A DNA stretch of 64,000 bases. It comes from Chryseobacterium soli (GTDB lineage: Bacteria > Bacteroidota > Bacteroidia > Flavobacteriales > Weeksellaceae). Made by a program: the position numbers and the translations under genes. The stretch's first letter is position 1, and each line of letters starts with the position of its first letter. The notes under the pieces are model-generated. The model was given only the letters and a program-made list of their open reading frames with translations, had not been told where the DNA came from and ran no database searches. The stretch covers positions 806,001 to 870,000 of the forward strand of contig NZ_JPRH01000001.1 of assembly GCF_000737705.1 (NCBI RefSeq), given 5' to 3'. Of this stretch, positions 44,497 to 53,098 are shown piece after piece.

Positions 44497-45558
44497 CTAC
44501 ACCTTTTCCAACAAAACCAAGCTATGGTCACTTCCCAATAAATGGTTATACAGAAGGACATTTTTAATCGTGTCTTTTTTCACGGTATTGATCATCATCG
44601 CTTCCGGAATCTGCTGGTCTTTAAGAATATGGCTGGCCATAAACATAGAAAAACCACTTGCCGTATTGAATTCTCCACTCAGATGTTTGTAATACAGTAG
44701 GGCAGAATCAGGGAAAAGATCCATTGTTTCCGTATAATACTTATCAGATGTAGCATCACCACTGAAACCTAAAATGACCACATCAACCTCCCCGAAGGTA
44801 AGATTGTTTTTCGCTAAAAACTTTCCGATATACTGTTGAACTTCATTCAGTTCCACCGTATTGCTGATTTGGATGTCTTTAAGCTGTGCATAGGAACTTT
44901 CTGTTTTGTTTTTTCCCAGTACAAAGAAGCTTGAGCCTTCTCCCCAGATAACGCCGTCTGTTTTTGACTGTAAAAGATCAACCGGAAGGTCTTCCGGTTT
45001 TTTAATGGTATTGTTTAAACAATAAAGCTGCATGGTTCTCTCGGTCTGTTCGTCTGTAGAACCTACCAATACGTTTTCTGCTTCGTCATCATTGATCTGA
45101 AGTTTAGCATCCAGCATAGAGAATTCCAGTGAAGATGAAGTATTTACATATGTGAAATTGTAGGCATGGCACTGCAGACCTAAAGCAATCTGGCCGGCAA
45201 CGGTATTATGGGTGGATTGAATAAAATAGGTAGGTGTCAGAAACTCCTCGTTATTATCAATCACATTTTTTAAAAACTTTTCAGAATCCTGGGAACACCC
45301 CATTCCTGTTCCTACAATAATGGCATCCGGCTGTTCAATGCCTGCTTCTTTCAAAGCATACTGAGAGGCTACGGAGCTCATTTTTACGGTTTTAGACATT
45401 CTTCTGCTCATCGCAGGAGGAATGAATTCTTTATAATTGGGTTCAACAGCTTTTAAGATCTGGATATCATACCGAGTGGTAAGCCCTTGCAGGAAATTTT
45501 CATGTAAAGTGTCCTGAACTGAAATACAGGCTGCACTGTTGATGTAAACGGTACTCAT
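44497..45558 (-). CDS. Ketosynthase-like chain-length factor (active-site Cys missing)
   Basis: It has a KS fold (353 aa) but the nucleophile region reads YVNTSSSLEF, where an active KS has TACSS. Thr/Ser at ~140-142 replaces the Cys. It follows the complete KS directly, overlapping by 4 bases. In the E. coli Ape system an active KS (ApeO) forms a heterodimer with a KS-like subunit (ApeC); this pair looks equivalent. It probably sets chain length and stabilises the KS rather than condensing. Confidence 0.85.
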   Translation of the reverse strand: MSTVYINSAACISVQDTLHENFLQGLTTRYDIQILKAVEPNYKEFIPPAMSRRMSKTVKMSSVASQYALKEAGIEQPDAIIVGTGMGCSQDSEKFLKNVIDNNEEFLTPTYFIQSTHNTVAGQIALGLQCHAYNFTYVNTSSSLEFSMLDAKLQINDDEAENVLVGSTDEQTERTMQLYCLNNTIKKPEDLPVDLLQSKTDGVIWGEGSSFFVLGKNKTESSYAQLKDIQISNTVELNEVQQYIGKFLAKNNLTFGEVDVVILGFSGDATSDKYYTETMDLFPDSALLYYKHLSGEFNTASGFSMFMASHILKDQQIPEAMMINTVKKDTIKNVLLYNHLLGSDHSLVLLEKV

Positions 45559-46754
45559 GATTTTGAGAAAATTAATGTTGAACAGTTTCCTCCAAATCCA
45601 AATGAATTAGAGAGGACATGATTGATGGATTTTTCCTTCAGTTCGGTAACGGGAGTCAGATCAAATTCTGCCATCTTCGTTTTAAAATTCAGATTCGGGA
45701 AGATCAGGCTGTTCTGCATGGCAAGAATGGAATATACAGCTTCAATTCCGGCGGCGGCTGCAAGTGTGTGACCTGTAAATGCTTTTGTAGAGCTGAATTC
45801 AGGAACCTTATTTTCTCCAAAAATCCTGATCATCGCAATTCCTTCCGATAGATCGTTATTAGGGGTAGCAGTTCCGTGAACATTAATATAATCAATCTCT
45901 TCTTTTGAAAGTCCTGATATTTTCAATGCCTGTTCCATGGCCAGATAGGCACCCTGTCCGTTTTCGGAAGAAGCCGTCTGGTGGTGAGCATCATTGGCGT
46001 TTCCATATCCGGAAAGGTAAGCAAGGACTTTTTTATTTTCTTTTTGTACGATTTCTTCAGACTCAAGCACCAAAAAAGCAGCAGCTTCGCCTAAATTCAA
46101 TCCTTTTCTGTCGTTATCGAAAGGGGTATTATAAGAATCGGTAAGGATCATCAGCGTATTGAATCCGTTCAATGTAAATTTTGAAAGAGAATCTGTACCC
46201 CCAACAATCACACGGTCCAATACTCCGTTTTTAATAAGCTTGGCGCCCATCATAATGGCATTGGCTGCTGATGAACAAGCGGTACTGATGGTAGAAACCA
46301 TACCTTTAAGCCCTAACAGTTCAGCAATCGCCAGTGAGCAACTTCCTGCATCATGAGCGTCAATATATTTTTGCTTTTCAGGAAAGTCTTCATAGGAGTA
46401 GAAATACTTTTCAGTGATATCCATTCCGCCTACGCTAGTGGAAGATATCAGACCAGTTCTGTATTCATTAATATCAGAAATTCCGGCACTTTCTACAGCT
46501 TCCCGGGCGGCCATCATTCCTAATAAAGAAGTTCTTGTTACATGATTGTCTTCACTTAACTGAAGCTTTTGTACCAATTCTTCATTAGATAATTTTATTT
46601 CACCCGTTTTAATGTTTCCGGCATGTCGGGTTTCAAACAGTTCAATATCTGAAATACCATGTTTTCCGGATTGTAATGAAATAAGATTTTCCTCTACATT
46701 GTTACCAATGGAGGATATGATGCCCATTCCTGTAATGGCAATTTTTTGACTCAT
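45555..46754 (-). CDS. Beta-ketoacyl-ACP synthase, active subunit (ApeO-like)
   Basis: A complete KS of 399 aa: Cys160 in ISTACSSAAN, His in NVHGTATPNND and His in AFTGHTLAAAAG. The gene pairs with the Cys-less subunit downstream, so an alpha/beta KS heterodimer is likely, as in type II aryl polyene synthases. It should carry out decarboxylative condensations with malonyl-ACP. The ACP gene lies directly upstream, separated by an inverted repeat. Confidence 0.93.
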   Translation of the reverse strand: MSQKIAITGMGIISSIGNNVEENLISLQSGKHGISDIELFETRHAGNIKTGEIKLSNEELVQKLQLSEDNHVTRTSLLGMMAAREAVESAGISDINEYRTGLISSTSVGGMDITEKYFYSYEDFPEKQKYIDAHDAGSCSLAIAELLGLKGMVSTISTACSSAANAIMMGAKLIKNGVLDRVIVGGTDSLSKFTLNGFNTLMILTDSYNTPFDNDRKGLNLGEAAAFLVLESEEIVQKENKKVLAYLSGYGNANDAHHQTASSENGQGAYLAMEQALKISGLSKEEIDYINVHGTATPNNDLSEGIAMIRIFGENKVPEFSSTKAFTGHTLAAAAGIEAVYSILAMQNSLIFPNLNFKTKMAEFDLTPVTELKEKSINHVLSNSFGFGGNCSTLIFSKS

Positions 46755-46763
46755 TTTTATGCA

Positions 46764-46833
46764 AAATTTACCAGTGTATCAATATAGCAGTTTACCCATC
46801 ATTGCTGGACTGTTATATTGTTAAATCGGTATA
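46764..46833. repeat. Inverted repeat between KS and ACP genes (copy C)
   Basis: CAATATAGCAGT (46780-46791) pairs with ACTGTTATATTG (46809-46820), 11 of 12 positions. Read on the minus strand it contains TGATACACTGGTA, shared with copy A. Confidence 0.7.
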
Positions 46834-46838
46834 TTAAT

Positions 46839-47096
46839 TTATTTTGTTCTGTTAGCTTCGATGAAGTTGGCCATCGTATCAATAGACTGGAAAATATCCT
46901 TTCCTTTTTTAGGATCAGCTAATTTTATTCCATAATCTTTATCAAGAAGCACGATCAGTTCAAGAGCGTCAATAGAATCTAATCCTAGTCCGCCACCGAA
47001 TAACGGATCTGAATCGTTGATCTCTTCAATAGATACGTCTTCAAGATTAAGAACGTCAATAATTTTGTGCTTCAATTCGGTTTTTAAATTTTCCAT
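46839..47096 (-). CDS. Acyl carrier protein
   Basis: The 85-aa protein has the modification site Ser41 in GLGLDSIDALELIVL, acidic helices and the normal ACP length. Together with the ACP of the plus arm it gives the cluster two carriers, as in the Ape system, where two ACPs with separate roles are known. A repeat element stands on each side of it. Confidence 0.94.
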   Translation of the reverse strand: MENLKTELKHKIIDVLNLEDVSIEEINDSDPLFGGGLGLDSIDALELIVLLDKDYGIKLADPKKGKDIFQSIDTMANFIEANRTK

Positions 47097-47105
47097 AAAT
47101 ATTCA

Positions 47106-47180
47106 TTAATTTAACAAGGTAATAATGTAGCGGTTAACCCATTAAGATTATTACATTGTTATACTGTTATAATTGTTACA
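47106..47180. repeat. AT-rich repeat upstream of the ACP gene (copy D)
   Basis: Minus-strand reading has AACAATGTAATAATC and CTACATTATTACC. TTACATTGTTATACTGTTA on the plus strand resembles copies A and C. Symmetry is weaker than in copies A-C. Confidence 0.55.
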
Positions 47181-47183
47181 TTT

Positions 47184-47723
47184 TTATAAGGTCAGCAAAT
47201 ATACAAAAGCTTTGTAACTTTCCTGATATAGTTCTGTCCAGCCGCATAAGACTTTTTCAGCTTTTCCGGATTCCAGAATCTGCCGGGAATAATCGTCTAA
47301 AAATTCTTCATCAAATTCATCTAAAACAAAAAAAGCATTCTCTGTCTGCATCTGATGTTTAATGCTGATCTCACCGATACATATATTCGGTAAGGTATAC
47401 ACGAAAACGGCAGGGCTCGGGAAGTAATTTTCCTGAGAATTAATACTTTCCTGATATTTAAAGTCGGTATCCAGACTTGAAGATCTGTTCGCAAACACTA
47501 AAGCTGTTCTGCTGTGATCATCTTCTTGTAAAAGAGTTTCTGCTGCCAGAAAAGCAAGCTTGCTCAGATGATCCATTTTGTGAAACTTCGGATAATTGAG
47601 ATGAAGACTTTTATAGGCCTCCTTGGCAAAATCTGAAAAGAGTTCAGCCTGGCTTTCAAAAATAACCTCATCATTAACGATGATTTTTGAATGTTCTATG
47701 GTACAGCTATTGATTTTTTTCAT
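47184..47723 (-). CDS. Truncated ketosynthase-like protein, N-terminal half only
   Basis: The 179-aa protein (start at 47723, [11 protein letters not shown]) looks like the first half of a KS thiolase fold. [17 protein letters not shown] matches the N-terminal core, and [12 protein letters not shown] then TENAFFVL occupy the active-site strand, with no Cys. The second half with both histidines is absent. Similar short proteins are classed with the Ketoacyl-synt_2 domain. It follows an active KS by 10 bases and could be its regulatory partner. Confidence 0.7.
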   Translation of the reverse strand: MKKINSCTIEHSKIIVNDEVIFESQAELFSDFAKEAYKSLHLNYPKFHKMDHLSKLAFLAAETLLQEDDHSRTALVFANRSSSLDTDFKYQESINSQENYFPSPAVFVYTLPNICIGEISIKHQMQTENAFFVLDEFDEEFLDDYSRQILESGKAEKVLCGWTELYQESYKAFVYLLTL

Positions 47724-47733
47724 GAATTCTACG

Positions 47734-48867
47734 TTAGCATTTTTCCAGTACAATGGCTGCATTGCATCCTCCGAAACCGGAAGCGGTTTTCAGAATATAA
47801 TTGATTTCGGCCGTTTGATTTTCTGTAATAATATTCAAAGGCTGCGAAACACCCATTTCTTTAAAGTTTTTCGAGGGAAGTAACATATTGTGTAAAGCAC
47901 TTTCCATCGAAATAATACTTTCTAACAGTCCTGATGCTCCCAAAGAATGGCCATAAAAGGCTTTCAAACTGTTCAGAGGAACATACTGGAGCTCCATTCT
48001 GTTGAAAGCAATGGCTTCCATTTCATCATTATACAGCGTGGCTGTTCCATGAGCGGAAATAAAATTGATTTGTTCCGGGGAAACATGAGCTTCGGTCATT
48101 GCGTTTTTAATGCTTGCATACAATCCGTCTCCGGTTCTGGAAGGCCCGGATATATGATTGGCATCATTAACCGCGGAGTCACCGAGTATTTTAAACCTGA
48201 ATTTTTCGTTTTCAGAAGGATGAGAGGTGATGTATGCAGCAGCAGCAGCTTCCCCAATATTAATTCCGTTGCGGTTTTTATCGTAAGGTTGACAAGGTTC
48301 GCTTCCAATCGCCTGAAAGGAATTGAATCCTGAGATTACGAATTCTGAAAGTTCATCTCCTGCTACGACAAAGGCATCTTTATATCTTCCGGCCTGGATC
48401 ATATTCTTGGCAACGGCAATCGCCATTACTCCGGAAACACAGGCATTGGAGACCACAATCGGTTTTGTGGTGAATCCAAAAAAATCAGCAATTTTTTGTG
48501 CTAACCGGGAAAGATACACTCCTTCCGGCAGCGTGGTCTGGTTTTTCAACAGACTGATATTACCTTTTGTAGTCGATAAAATAAAAGCCGTGTCTTCCGA
48601 GATTGTATGTTTTTGAATTAAGGGTTTCAGGGATAACAGGAACATCTTTTCTAATCTCGTGAAATCCTGACGGTCGAAATTTCGGTTAAATTCCTCTTCC
48701 AGTTTTTTATCATCAATGGCTGAAGCATAAAAAACGTCCAGATTTTCGATGATCTTATGTTTTGCCACTCCTGATTTTCCCTGAAGCAATGCATCCCAGT
48801 TGGAAGATACATCAAATCCTAACGGGGTAACACAGTTGTGGTCTGTAATATAAACTTCTCGTTTCAT
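47734..48867 (-). CDS. Beta-ketoacyl-ACP synthase (second KS of the minus arm)
   Basis: A 377-aa condensing enzyme: Cys143 in [11 protein letters not shown], His in [11 protein letters not shown] and His in [11 protein letters not shown]. It is shorter in the N-terminal region than typical FabF. Overlaps the thioesterase gene by 4 bases. It may make the first condensation, or form a dimer with the truncated KS-like protein encoded next. Which of the KSs handles which chain length is not visible. Confidence 0.9.
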   Translation of the reverse strand: MKREVYITDHNCVTPLGFDVSSNWDALLQGKSGVAKHKIIENLDVFYASAIDDKKLEEEFNRNFDRQDFTRLEKMFLLSLKPLIQKHTISEDTAFILSTTKGNISLLKNQTTLPEGVYLSRLAQKIADFFGFTTKPIVVSNACVSGVMAIAVAKNMIQAGRYKDAFVVAGDELSEFVISGFNSFQAIGSEPCQPYDKNRNGINIGEAAAAAYITSHPSENEKFRFKILGDSAVNDANHISGPSRTGDGLYASIKNAMTEAHVSPEQINFISAHGTATLYNDEMEAIAFNRMELQYVPLNSLKAFYGHSLGASGLLESIISMESALHNMLLPSKNFKEMGVSQPLNIITENQTAEINYILKTASGFGGCNAAIVLEKC

Positions 48868-49292
48868 GATAAACCCATTTTATCTTTCCATGCCTGAAAA
48901 AACTCAGGATTATATAGGCATAAACTGCCGTTGCTGTCTAAGAATACCTGAATGGTCTCTCCGCTGCATACCAATTGATCATCCTGATTGAAAAGTTCAT
49001 ATCTGTAAATTAATTTGGCAGAAGCTGAGTTTACAAAAGTGGTGACCACTCTGAATGTTTCTCCGTATCGTAAAGGAAGAAAATGTTCGCACGTACTTTT
49101 TACAATAGGGGTTACATATCCTGCGTTTTGGATATCAAGATAGGTGAGAGCATGCTCTCGTCCAAAAGCTTCTCTTCCGTCTTCAAAGTATACAATATAA
49201 TGGCCGTGCCAAACGATTCCTAATGGATCCGTTTCATTGAACCGTACTCTTACTTCTTCGGTACAGGTTAGTATTTTCTCTTTAGACTGCAT
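48864..49292 (-). CDS. Acyl-CoA/ACP thioesterase (4HBT, YbgC type)
   Basis: Hotdog-fold thioesterase, 142 aa, with the motif FNETDPLGIVWHGHYIVYFED that holds the catalytic Asp of 4-hydroxybenzoyl-CoA/YbgC thioesterases. It probably hydrolyses aryl polyene or stalled acyl thioesters on the ACPs. It is coupled to the KS gene by a 4-base overlap. Confidence 0.88.
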   Translation of the reverse strand: MQSKEKILTCTEEVRVRFNETDPLGIVWHGHYIVYFEDGREAFGREHALTYLDIQNAGYVTPIVKSTCEHFLPLRYGETFRVVTTFVNSASAKLIYRYELFNQDDQLVCSGETIQVFLDSNGSLCLYNPEFFQAWKDKMGLS

Positions 49293-49352
49293 TTTTTGTT
49301 CTCTTCTGAGATTTTTTATTGTTTTTAATGTACATCGTAGTCTTGAGACCAG

Positions 49353-50621
49353 TTATACACTATGGATTTTTCTTTCGTAAAAAATAGAAATAGTGACCAT
49401 CGCAAGGTAGAATAAAAATAAGAAGGTCAATTCTTTGGCTATTCCTGCAATCCCACTGTTTCTTAAAATAATATCATAATAAGCGTTCAGCCCCCAGTTC
49501 ATCGGGGAGAACTTGGCAATCGTCTGCATAAATTCAGGCATTAAAAAAACCGGAACCCAGATTCCGCCAATGGCTGCTAGAACCACTACAGATGTTGCGC
49601 CAAAAGGAGCCGACTGTTCCTGTGTATCTGCAAGAGTTCCCAGCAGAACACCAAAACCGATCGCTGCTAATCCTGCAAAGACGGTAACTATAAGCAAATG
49701 GAACATTTTGCCTGTAACATCAAACTGAGGAAGATCCATGTACGGGAACAGATAAATTCCCACGGCAACCATCAATAAAAACTGAATGATACAGATGATA
49801 AGATAGGTAAACGTTTTTCCTAAAATATGAACATAATACGGCGTCGGACTTATTCTTGCCCTCACACTGGTTCCCTGGCTTTTTTCTTTCACTAAATTGA
49901 TAGAAAGCGGAACCACAATAAAAAATATTGCGAAAAGTGCCCATGCCGGAACATTATGCTGTACAGAGTTGGGCATAATTTCTGCGGGTCCTTTTTTAGG
50001 GGTGATTTCTTTAAAGCTGATCAGGTTTTTATTTTCTTCAAGATTTTCTGTAGTTCCCAGCTGATCCTGAAAAGCTTTGTAGATCTTCTTGTTTTCAATT
50101 TCAAAAACCATTTTGTTGACGGAATTCATCACAGAGTTCTTGAATCCTGCATTGGTGGCAGGGTCAAAATACAAATGAATCTCTTTGGCTCTTGGTGCTG
50201 TTTTTTTGGTGGCAGCAGAATCTGCTTCTATTCCAAATGAGCTTACAATGGTCTGTACCTTGGAATCGATATTTGAATTCAGGTCTTTCGTGAGGTTTTC
50301 AGGAATGACGATCGCCATTTGATATTCTCCGGAGAAAACCGCTTTTTGGGCCGATGCTTCGGTATATTGGGTCATCAGCTGGAACGTTTTACTGCCCTCC
50401 AGCTCTTTTTTGATACTTTTAGAGACTTCAGACTGGTCTTTATCAATGAAAATAATCGGAATCTTTGAGCCTTCCAGATTTTTGAACGTGGAGTCCTGAA
50501 TCAGCGTAATCGTGATGATCAGCAGCAAGGGCATCACAAAAATAATGACGATCCCTCCGATATCTCTTTTCAGCAAAAGTATTTCCTTAATAAAACTCCG
50601 CCACAATTTATACAACAACAT
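49353..50621 (-). CDS. ABC-2 type transporter permease
   Basis: The 422-aa protein begins with a cytoplasmic region and membrane helix (GGIVIIFVMPLLLIITITL), then an extracytoplasmic domain. A membrane half with several helices follows (VPAWALFAIFFIVVPLSI, FLLMVAVGIYLFPYM and others). NSVQHNVPAW is typical of ABC-2 exporters. It overlaps the ATPase gene by 14 bases. In the flexirubin locus it is a candidate for moving pigment or a precursor across the inner membrane. Confidence 0.9.
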   Translation of the reverse strand: MLLYKLWRSFIKEILLLKRDIGGIVIIFVMPLLLIITITLIQDSTFKNLEGSKIPIIFIDKDQSEVSKSIKKELEGSKTFQLMTQYTEASAQKAVFSGEYQMAIVIPENLTKDLNSNIDSKVQTIVSSFGIEADSAATKKTAPRAKEIHLYFDPATNAGFKNSVMNSVNKMVFEIENKKIYKAFQDQLGTTENLEENKNLISFKEITPKKGPAEIMPNSVQHNVPAWALFAIFFIVVPLSINLVKEKSQGTSVRARISPTPYYVHILGKTFTYLIICIIQFLLMVAVGIYLFPYMDLPQFDVTGKMFHLLIVTVFAGLAAIGFGVLLGTLADTQEQSAPFGATSVVVLAAIGGIWVPVFLMPEFMQTIAKFSPMNWGLNAYYDIILRNSGIAGIAKELTFLFLFYLAMVTISIFYERKIHSV

Positions 50622-51366
50622 CTCTTAATTCTTTTCCGGTTAATGAAATGAAAACATCTTCTAGGTTTTCTGCATGGGCGATTTGGGCAACCAGCTCTTC
50701 CGGTGTTCCCACCGCATGGATTCTGCCTTTATCAATAATGGCAATCTTAGTACAGAATTCTTCTGCTTCAGAAAGGTGGTGGGAGGTGTAAATGATGCAT
50801 GTTCCGTTTTTATTAAGTTCCTGGAGGAAATCAATAATGACTTTTTTAGACTGTACATCTACTCCTACCGTGGGTTCGTCCAGAAAAAGGACCTTCGGGT
50901 TATGAAGGGTTCCGGCAATGAGGTTGCATCGTCGCTTCATCCCGCCTGAAAACTGTTCTACCTTTTTATCAGTAAATTTTGACAGTCCCATAGTTTCTAA
51001 TGACTCGTCAATCGCTTTGCTGAGGTGCTTATGCTTTAACCCATACAGGCTTCCAAAAAACATGAGATTTTCTTTTGCGGTAAGGGTAGGATAAAGAGCA
51101 TATTCCTGTGGAACGATTCCGATGATCTGTTTCAGTTTAAAGCTGTCTTTCTGAGGCGATAATCCATTGATTGTAAACTGTCCTGAAGTAGGTTTTATCA
51201 ATCCTGAAAGCATGGAAATCAAAGTGGTTTTTCCGGCTCCGTTGGGTCCAAGAATTCCGTAGATGTCATTTTTTTCGATATTCAGCGAAATGTCGTTGAC
51301 TGAAAAGTCTTCAGAATTTTTGTACTTTTTATATAGATTTTTGATCTCAATCATATTCTTCGCCAT
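50608..51366 (-). CDS. ABC transporter ATP-binding protein
   Basis: From MAKNMIEIKNL (252 aa). Walker A is GPNGAGKTTL, the signature FSGGMKRR and Walker B VLFLDEPTVG; the D- and H-loops are visible (SHHLSEAEEF). Type: DrrA/CcmA-like exporter ATPase. The much longer frame would overlap the BtrH-like gene, so the shorter start is taken. It forms a transporter with the permease. Confidence 0.94.
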   Translation of the reverse strand: MAKNMIEIKNLYKKYKNSEDFSVNDISLNIEKNDIYGILGPNGAGKTTLISMLSGLIKPTSGQFTINGLSPQKDSFKLKQIIGIVPQEYALYPTLTAKENLMFFGSLYGLKHKHLSKAIDESLETMGLSKFTDKKVEQFSGGMKRRCNLIAGTLHNPKVLFLDEPTVGVDVQSKKVIIDFLQELNKNGTCIIYTSHHLSEAEEFCTKIAIIDKGRIHAVGTPEELVAQIAHAENLEDVFISLTGKELRDVVV

Positions 51367-51367
51367 A

Positions 51368-52363
51368 TTAGATCGCTTTTCGTAGTTTTTTATAGAAAGC
51401 TTCTTCCAGATCTGCAATATGAAGCATTGATTTTGAAAGCTCCTGATAAATATTGCTTTTCGAATTTCTGTTTTTATAAACACGGGCGATATCTACTGCA
51501 AAATCCCTCCAAAGATCTCCAATAGCGGTAATTTCCTTAGATAATTCTCTTAATTGATCGTTTTTCAGAATATCAGCAGCTTCCTGTAGAAAAGCTCCAT
51601 AGATAAACCTAAACCCGCCGCCGCCGGTCCCGATTTCTTCCTGCATCCTGATCAGCTGTCCCAGGTAGTGATTGGTTACTTTCGTGCCTTTTTTCTCAGC
51701 CCATTTTGGAATGCTCTTCGCTACCCATCTCATTGCTTTTACCCCGATAAGAGGAACGGGAGCCAGCATATTTTTACAGGTATCTTTGATCCCTTTTTTA
51801 ATAGCTTCTTTAAGATCTACTTCATCCGGAATATAAATAGGATAGTACATGTGGCCTTTGGGAGGAAGTGCTCCTTTAGCATAGCGTACTTTTTCCAGTT
51901 CGGCTTCGGACAGGGAAGTGACGTAATCCATCACAGGATCACTGATCAGAAATCTTCCGTCTTCTTTTCCGTAGACCACCAGGTTGTGGGCGTTGAAGTG
52001 GAATTTATATTCTTCAGGGAAATAAGTAAGGTTAAAAACCCCTACCTGTAGCCCTGTAGGTATATTGTGTTCTAAGTTTCTTTCTAATGCCAGCTGGGCA
52101 TCTTTAGGACTTGAGAATTTTTCTCTTTTAATTTTAATTCCTAATCTTTTGGCCGCTTTACTGAAAATAGCACCAGGCATCGGGCGATAGCTGAAACCAG
52201 GCGCAAAATTGACTTTTAAGAAAGGGAGGTACACAAAAAACAGTCCGGAACCGATTCCGAAGATCATCGGCTCACTGAGTTTGAGACCTTTATTGATTAG
52301 TAGGTTAGAGGCAACACCGTTTTCGCAATGTGCAGTCTGATGGTGTTCAAAATTAAGTTTCAT
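51368..52363 (-). CDS. BtrH N-terminal domain protein, candidate pigment acyltransferase
   Basis: The start reads MKLNFEHHQTAHCENG. The HCENG Cys and later HNLVVYG and LISDPVMDY are the presumed catalytic Cys, His and Asp of BtrH-like proteins. BtrH transfers an acyl group from an ACP to an amine in butirosin synthesis. In a locus with two ACPs, this one could transfer the aryl polyenoyl group to the dialkylresorcinol hydroxyl to form the ester bond of flexirubin. This is inference from family and place. The ABC ATPase start lies 2 bases after its stop. Confidence 0.82.
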   Translation of the reverse strand: MKLNFEHHQTAHCENGVASNLLINKGLKLSEPMIFGIGSGLFFVYLPFLKVNFAPGFSYRPMPGAIFSKAAKRLGIKIKREKFSSPKDAQLALERNLEHNIPTGLQVGVFNLTYFPEEYKFHFNAHNLVVYGKEDGRFLISDPVMDYVTSLSEAELEKVRYAKGALPPKGHMYYPIYIPDEVDLKEAIKKGIKDTCKNMLAPVPLIGVKAMRWVAKSIPKWAEKKGTKVTNHYLGQLIRMQEEIGTGGGGFRFIYGAFLQEAADILKNDQLRELSKEITAIGDLWRDFAVDIARVYKNRNSKSNIYQELSKSMLHIADLEEAFYKKLRKAI

Positions 52364-52418
52364 TCGTAACTTGTTATTTTTTCCTTAGTCTGATGGAAGA
52401 AAGCACTGTAATGCTTGA

Positions 52419-52823
52419 TTATTTTCCGTCAAAGTTTTTTAATTCATCTACTGAAATACCAAATGCATCGGCATATTTTTTCAGGACAGATTCGCTTAGT
52501 GTCTTAAATACTTTTGGTTTTGCATGCCTTTTTACTCTCCACTGCCACATTCCGACATAGGATGAAAGCACGCCCAAATCCATTTTATTCAGTTCCATGA
52601 AATAAATAATAGGACTTGCAATATGGTCTGCAACGTTTTGTCTGGCCTCCTGGATTCTTTCATTGATAAGATCCAGGGATTCATTCAATGCTAATTTCTT
52701 AGCTTCCCAGCCTACGCTGTTGGCTGTCGTATAGTTGTCATTTTCATCAGTGACATACAGAACCTCAGTCATATTGGCTGATTTCAGGTTGCTTTCGTCT
52801 TGTGGAAGATCCTGTTTTTTCAT
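52419..52823 (-). CDS. Hypothetical protein with C-terminal Xre-like HTH
   Basis: The first gene of the long minus arm. Its N-terminal part is charged with a predicted helix (ESLDLINERIQEARQNV). The C-terminal half resembles an Xre/Cro HTH: LSSYVGMWQWRVKRHAKP, then VLKKYADAFGISVDELKNF, the common ending of such domains. The match is weak at the recognition helix. It may be an operon regulator; it lies 55 bases from the BtrH-like gene. A 15-base palindrome stands 50 bases upstream of its start. Confidence 0.65.
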   Translation of the reverse strand: MKKQDLPQDESNLKSANMTEVLYVTDENDNYTTANSVGWEAKKLALNESLDLINERIQEARQNVADHIASPIIYFMELNKMDLGVLSSYVGMWQWRVKRHAKPKVFKTLSESVLKKYADAFGISVDELKNFDGK

Positions 52824-52872
52824 CTGAATAGTATATTTTTAAATTCCAAATGAATGTTTTTCATCTGTTTTT

Positions 52873-52887
52873 ATGATTATTATAATC
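52873..52887. promoter_or_regulatory. 15-bp perfect palindrome, candidate operator
   Basis: TGATTATTATAATCA has 7-base arms around a single T. It lies in the 275-base divergent region between the Xre-like gene and the M16 peptidase gene, 50 bases from the former. The rest of this region is AT-rich and shows no strong Bacteroidota promoter. Confidence 0.4.
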
Positions 52888-53098
52888 AGGTGGCTAAAAT
52901 AGTGAAAATACATTATATGTAAATCACATAGAATCTACTGATATGATAATATGAATTTTATTTAGTAAAACATAAAAAAGTATGAATATTTTTTTGAAGA
53001 GACAATCATTCATTACCCTTCGAACGATCTGTAACAAGTAGATGCCTAAGTAAGACTCATCTATTATCATTAAATATGGATTTAACTAAAATAATATT

